In this document: in pieces, positions 56,543 through 64,000 of the stretch
How positions within the stretch are numbered: the first letter of the stretch is position 1
Layout of the letters: each line of letters begins with the position of its first letter
Origin: Mytilisepta virgata
Lineage: Eukaryota; Mollusca; Bivalvia; Mytilida; Mytilidae
Length of the DNA: 64,000 bases
Reading direction: 5' to 3'
Assembly: GCA_028015205.1 (NCBI GenBank)
Contig: CM051510.1
Coordinates: 30,194,580 to 30,258,579, forward strand
Program-made: the position numbers and the translations under genes
Notes under the pieces: generated by a model
Databases searched by the model: none
Told to the model about the DNA's origin: nothing
What the model saw: the letters and a program-made list of their open reading frames with translations, nothing else

Positions 56543-59500
56543 ATGGCGGCATCGATGAACAAGCTGCTCTCAAAAGAAAAATTATATGCCAAACTTAGAG
56601 ATTTTTGGACTATTCCGTACATATGTTTAGGTGTAGAACACTGTAATGCGGATAAATTTGCAAATTTTACGACGGATGTTTCGTTAGAATTCAGTATTTT
56701 ATCAGAATACTTAGAGTATGCATACTTGGGAACATTTTTATCTGAAATATATACAGCTGTATGGAAGGATTAATGAAAGTGTTATTGAAAACCAGGGGAA
56801 ATTATTTTAGTATTGAGGACCTAGGGCAAAGAAAAGCAGTGGAAATGTTGTTAATATTTCTGGAAGATCCGGAAGCAGGTAATATTATAACACAACCTAA
56901 AAAAGTGTGTAATTTTTGATGTATTTTGCTGTTACTGGTTTATATTTTTCTATGAAGATCAATAAATGGCCATGGGCTTCTCGAATGGTCAGTCCCCCCC
57001 TCCCGACCCCCCATGGAAGAAAACCTGGGAATGTCTTCCTCTGAAAAAATTTAGAAATTTAGGAAGAAAGTCTTGGGGGGGGGGGGGGGGCACAGACGAC
57101 TCTGGGCATAGAATATTTCTAGAAAAGTCCAATATCAGTTTCAGTTTTAATAGTTTGATTAATATTTGTAGCAGATATAAAAATAATGAAAATATGCAAT
57201 CTGGATTAGGTAGGTTTAAATGTCAGGGTAAGAGGGGTGAGTTTCTAGAAATTGTCTGTTTTAACAATGACAGAACAATGGTAATGCTGCAACTTGCACT
57301 TTTGTTGTATTATATTTGCATAATTTAATAGTAGAAATTACAGAAAATATTAGCAAATGTCTTGAATCCAGTCATATCCACATGATACAATTGCAGCTTT
57401 ATGCAGACAAGTGTGGTTCAACGGGTGAGCAATTACAGGCTACCGGGATCATCTGGTTATGATTCTTAACCTAAAAATATAATATGCTGTTGGCATGGCC
57501 AATGATGCAAGCACAGCGATATTAGCCCTTTCCAGAAACTCATTTCCGGTATCACGATTCTGACTCTAAAATTATAATTTGAAGCAAGTTATTTCTTTTA
57601 GTTTTACTTACTTCCGGGAAACGAAACTTTTTCTAGCCTTAGTATGTAGCACAATATTGCTGCTCCCATTAAACAAAGACTTTTCTAAATGACCCATATG
57701 TACAAAATGCATAATATACTTCTATAGCACTCGCTATTAACATCATGATTTATCATGCTTATTGAAGTTGGCAAAAATTTTCCCTATTGACATTTTTACA
57801 TTTATTCTTAATTTTACCAAAAAGCCAAAAAAAATTAACATGCTAATGAGATCTACACATGTACATGTTTGTAATAGGTATATTTATCATTACACATGTA
57901 GATGTTTTTTTCACTTGTAAAAGTGAGTTGTTCATTTCAGGAGGGAACCATGTAAAATGTCTAAGAAAAATGCAGAGCTTCATTGACGAGGATAAGGTTG
58001 AAGATGAAGAATCAGTTAAAGATAAAGAAGGTGTTATCCAAGCTGTTCTGGCCTGTCATGTTTTTTCTCCACTTGTATTTGAAGGTCACAAAAAGTGATT
58101 GTAGATAGTAGATCTTATAGATCCTCTCATAGGAGTTCTAGTAAAAATCCAAAACCAGAGATTGAATGTCTATTTTGTGAAAAACCTTTACATCAGGGGA
58201 ATGCAAACTTTGGTAAGATTTTTAGCTGACCTGGCCCTAAGGGTCATATGTGAGATTTTGGAATCATTCGTCCGTCAGTAAACTTTTACATTTTGATCTT
58301 CTCCTCTGAAACCCCTAAGCCAAATGAACTGAAACTTGGTACATGTGTGAATCATCTTTGTAAAGTTTGCATATTTCGTCCCGGTTGCACAGCTAATATG
58401 GCCACCATGATGAATTCTTATTTCCGATTGGTCAACATTTCAAAAATCTTCTATGAAACCACAAAGACAACTGAACTGTAATTTGGTATGAAGCATCTAT
58501 GGAAGGACCTTAATTATAAACTTTGCATATTTCATCCCGGTCAGACAGCTTATATGGCAGCCCTGATGAATTCTTATTTCTGATTGGTCCAAATTTCAAA
58601 AATCTATAAAATTACATAGTCAGATGAACTGTAACTTAGTATGAAGCATCTGTGGAAGGTCCATTACAATTTTCTCTTGATACATGTATGAAATAAGATG
58701 GATTGATCGTGGGACTGTCAGGTGAGCTATACAGTCTCAGTTCTCTTGAGCCTCTTGTTTTATGATTCTACCACTATTGGCAGTCCATACAGTGTATTCA
58801 GTATCAACTGTTTCTGATTTGAAAATATAATACTAAATTCTTAGTTTGCACTGTTTTATAATTGTATGTTAACTGTATGTTAACATGGACGAAAGTTTTC
58901 AAAAACTTTGCTAGATACTTGATTCTCTTTTATTCCCTACTTGCAGATATTGGAGTTATCTACCATATGCATGAGTTATCTTTCCTAACAGAAGGTGTCT
59001 TGTATGAAACATAAAGGGCAAAAACTACTTTTAATCTTTTCTAAAAATATTGAATAGGGGTATATTTTGTAGTTCCTCTTCAGACAGTGAAAAATATGGG
59101 AAAATATATGCCAGAATATATCATTAACGCATGTGGAGGATATTGTTAGGAAGGAACGACAATTTGTCCATTTATGGAAAACACCTTCTCCAAAGAGCAG
59201 ATAACTCAGTAAATGGGAGACAATTCCCATACATGTATAGCAAAAATGGAGAATAATTGTAACCTTTGTCACCAATAATGGTCATTAGATGGTCATCTTT
59301 CAGAATTATATCTGATCACCTCCATCACCATCTAAGACGGTCACAGGACCCAATGGTCACGATTTTATGTATAAAATCATTCGGAAAATGTTTTAAGGAT
59401 AGTGTAATAGCTAGGAATTTGAGCTGCCTCTCTGACTACATGTATTTACATTTGTACTGTATAGATGAAGACTAAAAATAGATTATAGAATGGTTTACCA

Positions 59501-61641
59501 TATATTATGAACATTAATGCCCAAGGCATTCTTTTACTAATTTTACTAATTTATTTTAAAATAAGTTTGGTTTTTGATCTTCCAATTGTTTCGGTTTTAA
59601 TGCTGCTGATGAGAGGTAACTCCTTGAAATGCGTCATATACAGCATAGTATAAATTTACTATATCTAATTTTAGTATCTTTGGATTGTTATTTTGAAACT
59701 CCTGGGACGATGCCTCTGCATGTTAGATCCTAGGTCCCTGAGGGTATTCGCCAACCCAGTCGTCAGACTTGTCTGACATGATTATTCATTGATTTGTTAT
59801 AGAAATGACCAGTATTAAGCAAAATTAAAAAATAATAGAATTACTAAGGGTTCATTCATTGTATTGCACATGGTAGATCTCCTTAGCTGAAATTTGGCAT
59901 CCTACATGTATTTCGGCATTTTTGGTTATGAGTACTTCTTGTTTTAAAATAAGTTTGGTTTTTGCTCTTCCAATTGTTTCGGTTTTAATGCTGCTGATGA
60001 GAGGTAACTCCTTGAAATGCGTCGTATACAGCATAGTATAAATTTACTATATCTAATTTTAGTATCTTTGGATTGTTTTCATGTTATAATAACATATGTT
60101 TTAATTCACCTCTCTGAGAACAATTTATTATGGACAATACCTATTGTCCTTCAGTCATACTAATTATCAAACCCTGACAACTAAAATTAACTCAGTTGTG
60201 ACATGTAATTCTGGACAATATTCTGTTGGCATAAAAATGCTATTAAAACTGTATGGAGATCAGGATTTCTAATTTCATTTGAAAAGTTAATGACGGGGAT
60301 GATACTTTTTTTAATTTGACTTTAATAACTATTTCAAGAAATTTTGTTTTCACCATGACTATATATTTCTTTTAATGCATTCCTTTCGATTGACTATGTT
60401 GGGTATTGGATCATATTTGTTCTCTCTGTCCAAGCTGTGTACTCAGGCAAGACAATTAGTGTGTCCACTCTTGTAACCAATTTTACTTAAATTTATACCA
60501 TTGTAGGGTTTATTTACTTGCGTGCATGTAAGCAATTAAAATTTTAAAGGCAACTGGGGATATTTTGACAGAGATTACACAATGTACAAAATGTACTTGT
60601 TGTAATAAAATAAAAATATCATGATCATTTTGTATAAAATCATGGATACCACATCCAGTGCGGGCATTTATATCCCGAGCCAAAATAATACGTCTTACAT
60701 TTGAATATTTGACAATGTCATTTTCTATAAGGTCTAAAATATTTTCGTCTAATGTTTGACTGTAACTGGATCACTCAGCTGGATCATATATAAAACATAA
60801 ATAAATGTCTTCTCTAACACCAAAAAATACTTTATCTAGTTTCAGACAGATGTTATCATTGGTTTTATGCCTGGTCTCAAGGAATCTTTTATTAGAATGG
60901 ATAAACCACCTGACCGTTTATTGATCTTTTTGTTCTTAATAAGAATTAATGTTTATCATTTTGATAGGTTGTAAGGATTTCTGGCATGGAAGAGCTGACA
61001 TATTCATCAAAGCTGAGGAGACTTCCCATATTGTTAAAGTTACTTATGATAGGGCTGAGATAGATGACGAAGACCTTGAGTCAACTGACTACACGGAAGA
61101 TCAACCTGAAACCCTAGCAGAAGTGAAACCTGTTTTTGAAGGGGATATTAGTACATATTTAACAAAAAAGACTTATAAACAAGTGATAAGTCAGACAATC
61201 ATGAATTCATTCCTCGCTTTAAAACAACATAAAAATTTGGGTATTCAGCTTGTTCCTTCGTTTCTTGTATGTCAGAATAGTGTTTTCATTAATTTTTATG
61301 ATGTGAAGAATGATGTTCTACTTGTTCAGAGTGAGCCAATGCATTTCTTTGTGGGGAAGGATGAGGCAAATATTAACACCTTTTTTTCTCTATGGATGGC
61401 ATTGAACTCGGCAATTTTTCCATCAGAAATATATAGAGATTTTTATCCATCTTGCCAAAAATATGAATTTAAAGTCTTGCTAGAAAAACTTGGTGTATTA
61501 GAAAAATATCAGAATGAGATTGACTCCAATTTTCCAGAACCACAAGAAATAACTAGGAAATTACCCCAAAAATATGACATAGACCCTGAAAAACAAAAAC
61601 TTATGGAAATTTTTTTTAATAGTTTGAGTGATAGTTCTTGA
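56543..61641 (+). CDS. Unrecognised gene with two apparent frameshifts (possible pseudogene)
   Basis: Exons 56543-56878, 57941-58212 and 60968-61641 have AG/GT borders and matching phase 1 junctions. Exon 1 starts MAASMNKLLSKEKLYAKLRD, with DFWTIPYICLGVEHCNADKF; its frame stops at 56773, but another frame resumes at CMEGLMKVLLKTRGNYFSIE and carries to the donor. Exon 2 starts GGNHVKCLRKMQSF, stops at 58098, and another frame resumes with VDSRSYRSSHRSSS and ECLFCEKPLH (a C-x2-C..H knuckle). Exon 3 continues CKDFWHGRADIFIK to SDSS and stop. Each break would be cured by one extra base. No enzyme family is recognised. Either a decaying member of a lineage-specific family or an assembly with two 1-base errors; the long clean last exon favours recent function. 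Confidence 0.55.
58213..58760 (+). mobile_element. Helitron-like fragment in intron 2 of the third gene
   Basis: Begins TGACCTGGCCCTAAGGGTCA and shares 'tctgaaacccctaagccaaa' and 'gatgaattcttattt' duplicates. Ends AGGTGAGCTATACAGTCTCA followed by TTGAGCCTCTTGT, a diverged form of the 3' end at 55530-55558. Confidence 0.5.
59600..59646 (+). ncRNA. Type I hammerhead ribozyme fold, copy 3
   Basis: Stem I ATGCTG/CAGCAT is perfect, core CTGATGA is 59606-59612, stem II GAGG(TAACT)CCTT, core GAA, stem III ATGC(GTC)ATAT with one C-A mismatch at the loop end. Predicted cleavage is after A59640. Confidence 0.7.
59988..60034 (+). ncRNA. Type I hammerhead ribozyme fold, copy 4 (fully paired)
   Basis: Stem I ATGCTG/CAGCAT, core CTGATGA (59994-60000), stem II GAGG(TAACT)CCTT, core GAA (60014-60016), stem III ATGC(GTC)GTAT. 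Predicted cleavage is after A60028. All stems pair. Confidence 0.78.
60585..60945 (-). pseudogene. LINE endonuclease (APE-type) remnant
   Basis: The minus strand reads, through frame breaks, RSGGLSILIKDSLRPGI, LDKVFFGVREDIYLCFIYD, SQTLDENILDLIENDI and ILARDINARTGCGIHDFI. This is the APE endonuclease order with the GDLNARTG-like block (here RDINARTG). It ends just before coding exon 3 of the third gene. Confidence 0.65.
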
Positions 61642-61860
61642 AGTTGTACAAAGTTGATATTGAAGGTTGTAGACATAAAATTTCCAAAAAATGGACAAAA
61701 AGCAGGTGTTCCCAAACATGGACCAATGTAAACTTCAGTTTTTATCTGATTTTAATGGGGATTGTCTGTTTTGAATTTCTTCAATAACCTTCCTCAGATG
61801 TAAGAATTATTAGAAAATAGTGTTTAAGAGTGAAACAGGTTTTCATATTTTCATTATTTT
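61642..61860 (+). other. Probable 3' UTR of the third gene
   Basis: AT-rich sequence directly after the stop. No clear polyadenylation signal was identified. Confidence 0.35.
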
Positions 61861-62379
61861 TATGCCCCACCACGAATGTGGCCGGGGCATATAGATTTAC
61901 CCTTGTATGTCCGTCCGTACATCCGTATGTCTCGATTCCGGTTAAGTTTTGCATTTAGCTCCATTTCTCAGAAACTTATAGTATAGATATTTCACCACTA
62001 CAGTCCTCTTGTATAGTACAACACTGTTCAGCAAAACTTGGGTTGCTATGACCTACATTTCATGCTTCAGTGACTTTGGTTAAGTTTTACGTTTATGTTC
62101 ATTTCTTTGGAACCAAGCATAGTGTATAAATGAAACTTCATCAGTGGATGTGCCTTGGGTAGCACTGAGCAGTCATACAATAATTGGATCATTATGACCT
62201 ACATTTTATGCTTGAGTGACTCTGGTTAAGTTTTGCATTTAGGTTCATTTCTTTGGAACTAAGCATAGTGTATCATCGAAACTTCATCAGTGGATGGGCC
62301 TTGAATAGTACTGAGCAATCACACATGATGACCTACATTTTAGGCGGGGCATGTGTGTCTTTCAGAGACAATTTCTAGT
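61861..62379 (+). mobile_element. Helitron-like element, hairpin plus CTAG end
   Basis: Begins with stem TATGCCCC/GGGGCATA (61861-61891) and TTTACCCTTGTATGTCCGTC, and repeats a unit with 'atgacctacatttcatgctt', 'gtgact.tggttaagtttt' and 'catttctttggaacta'. Ends GCGGGGCATG, stem TGTCT/AGACA (62356-62370), CTAG (62375-62378) and T. Its first and last stems share GGGGCAT. Confidence 0.6.
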
Positions 62380-64000
62380 TTTTTTTAAATATATTGATTT
62401 GTAGGGCTTTACATTGGTGTCCTATGAACATAAACACTTTGTTATAAAATTCCATGTTGCTACACTTCCTTACAGTGGAATTTGTTTGTGCATAACAATT
62501 TGTTATAAGAATTTCTTCAGATTTACTGAGCAAACATAGAAATATTTTGACGTATTATATTCTGATGTTTTTCTTTAGTAGAATAATAAGCAGAAACAGT
62601 AATAATTATGAGGACAATGTTATTGTACATGTATTAAGGTCACAGGGGTAAAAAGAGGAAACAGAACTGACATTTCACTACAGATTGTGCAATGCTGAAA
62701 TCGTGATTGTTATGAATATTGGTACTGTTTCTATAATCTCAAACTTTGGAGAAAAATAACATTCTTTTTTTTTTCTCATAACAATTTGAGTATTTTATAT
62801 ACAACAGATCTACATTTGTACACTGAATTGCATTTTTCTAATGTATTATACTGTTATGATTGATATTAAATGTTGCTGAATTAAAATTTAGAAATTCTTT
62901 TTTTGGACCATGTGACATACAGTTGACGCTTGATATCTGAAAATTCTTAGAGCAAATTTTTGATACTAATGAAAGACAAAATGATGGTTATATTTACTCT
63001 TATTTTCTCACATTTCTATGTGTTTGGGACAGGTATTTTTCATGTGAGACACCTGTGTGAGATTCATGCATCTCACATCACATGACCTACCTTGACGTAA
63101 CAATACAAGCAAACATCAGATAACAATGCTAGAACGTCAGAAAACACACAACTTCGCACAAATGGTACGACAACGCTGAAATTAACATCTCTTCAATTTG
63201 AAAACCCCTGAAGCACAACCTAAAAGATATCTTTTACCAAAACGCATACTATCTTTTCGAATATAGAATTTATTTTGCACTAGGTTGCCTAGTTAAAGAG
63301 AACACAATTCCACCCTCCGGTTCACATTTTCTATCAAGCCTCGTTTCTGACTGGAAAATGTGAACCCTCAGGTGGAATTGTCCCATCTCACATCTTTGAG
63401 CATGACTGATTATTATTATCTCACTTACATATGTTGTCAACATTTAAGTACCCAGTAACTAATATAAAGTAGGTATATTTTATATAAATTCCTCACACAA
63501 ATTACATTGTGTCAAAAGATCAAGAAGAGGAAAAAGGCTTTTACTGTTGTTCTTAGTCTAGTGAGAACTTTATATATTTAATTATCTCCCAGAAAAATTT
63601 CACACCTCACTGCACTTAACATGTTTGTGGGAAAATTATTTGCTCATTGTTAGTGGCATACAAAAATGTGATGTCTTACATGATTACAACAGATTACGAA
63701 CTGTAACAAAGAAATCTGACAAGTACTGCCATACCGGGAAATAGAAACACATCAGACTCTGATATAATGACATAAAATGTTAAGATGTAGATTACTTAGA
63801 TTTAAAGAGCAGATGTATGCAGTTGGTTTGTAGACGATGCAAGATTAACATTCAGGCCAAATTTTCCAAAGCTAATGAACTTGTTTGAGAAATTATATTA
63901 AGTATAAATATGCCAATAACCAATACAACTTCAGCACTTTGAGCACAATAAATTTGTTACCGAAGTTTAATCTAGTACTGGAAAACTGGCTGATTTATTT
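62380..64000. other. Intergenic, no gene seen
   Basis: AT-rich. A small near-palindromic pair lies at about 63308-63378 ('attccaccctccggttcaca' and its reverse 'gtgaaccctcaggtggaatt'). Nothing else is recognised. Confidence 0.4.

Larger units (their letters stand above)
59550..60080 (+). mobile_element. Hammerhead-bearing tandem dimer (retrozyme-like), locus 2
   Basis: Same family as 35140-35712. The two predicted cleavage sites (59640/59641 and 60028/60029) are 388 bp apart. One complete unit between them contains GATGCCTCTGCATG, CAGACTTGTCTGACATGATT and GGTTCATTCATTGTATTGCA. Lies in intron 2 of the third gene. Confidence 0.7.

Noticed and set aside
56966..57328. 120-codon ORF in intron 1 of the third gene
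   Set aside because: It crosses C- and G-runs and has no recognisable motif or splice support.

Overview
The window looks like nuclear DNA of a marine bivalve, most likely a mussel (Mytilus or a close relative). It is AT-rich, host genes are split by long introns with GT/AG borders, and most of the space is nested mobile elements and short tandem arrays. The repeats include tRNA-headed SINEs with a 'ctccgg..cttcctcca' central block, Helitron-like ends, hammerhead-bearing tandem repeats and CR1/jockey-like and L1-like LINE debris. Species assignment is inference; no database was consulted.

Three host genes can be modelled by joining exons whose reading phases agree. (1) 19787-26177 (+): a 555-residue type I membrane protein with a signal peptide, one Ig domain, a Ser/Thr/Tyr-rich stalk, one TM helix and a long tyrosine-rich cytoplasmic tail; all introns are phase 1. 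(2) 39420-50697 (+): a 403-residue protein with two CCCH zinc fingers, six coding exons and an acidic C-terminus. (3) 56543-61641 (+): an unrecognised gene of three exons with two apparent frameshifts, possibly a decaying paralogue.

Layout. 0-3 kb: two copies of a DNA-transposon end joined to an L1-like ORF1 remnant. 3-8.6 kb: AT-rich intergenic DNA with a hairpin and a reverse-transcriptase pseudogene. 8.63-15.78 kb: a 7.1-kb palindromic element with arms of about 2.8-3.0 kb made of tandem repeats, ends in 5'-AGTAGTATATA, a 6-bp duplication (CTCGTC) on both sides, and a 1.3-kb core with two adjacent zinc-binding ORFs; the 5'-AG end and 6-bp duplication match the Polinton/Maverick insertion signature. 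15.8-19.7 kb: intergenic, repeat-rich. 19.8-26.2 kb: the Ig receptor, with a 44-bp satellite in intron 1. 26.3-31 kb: repeats, including a Helentron/pearl-like element and two small TIR elements. 31-35 kb: a LINE interrupted by a full-length Tc1-like transposon with an open transposase. 35.1-35.7 kb and 59.6-60.1 kb: two dimeric repeats of 386-388 bp, each unit carrying a type I hammerhead ribozyme fold. 37.5-38.4 kb: a pogo/Tigger-like element. 39.4-50.7 kb: the CCCH gene, whose introns contain an inverted repeat, a SINE, and a PIF/Harbinger-like element inserted cleanly into a LINE RT remnant. 51-56 kb: hairpin repeats, LINE debris, MITEs and a Helitron-like element. 56.5-61.6 kb: third gene. 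61.9-64 kb: a Helitron-like element, then nothing recognisable.

The most interesting items are the foldback, Polinton-signature element at 8.6-15.8 kb with promoter-like motif arrays in its termini, and the two hammerhead-bearing dimers. Boundaries of LINE remnants and diverged repeats are approximate, read by eye.
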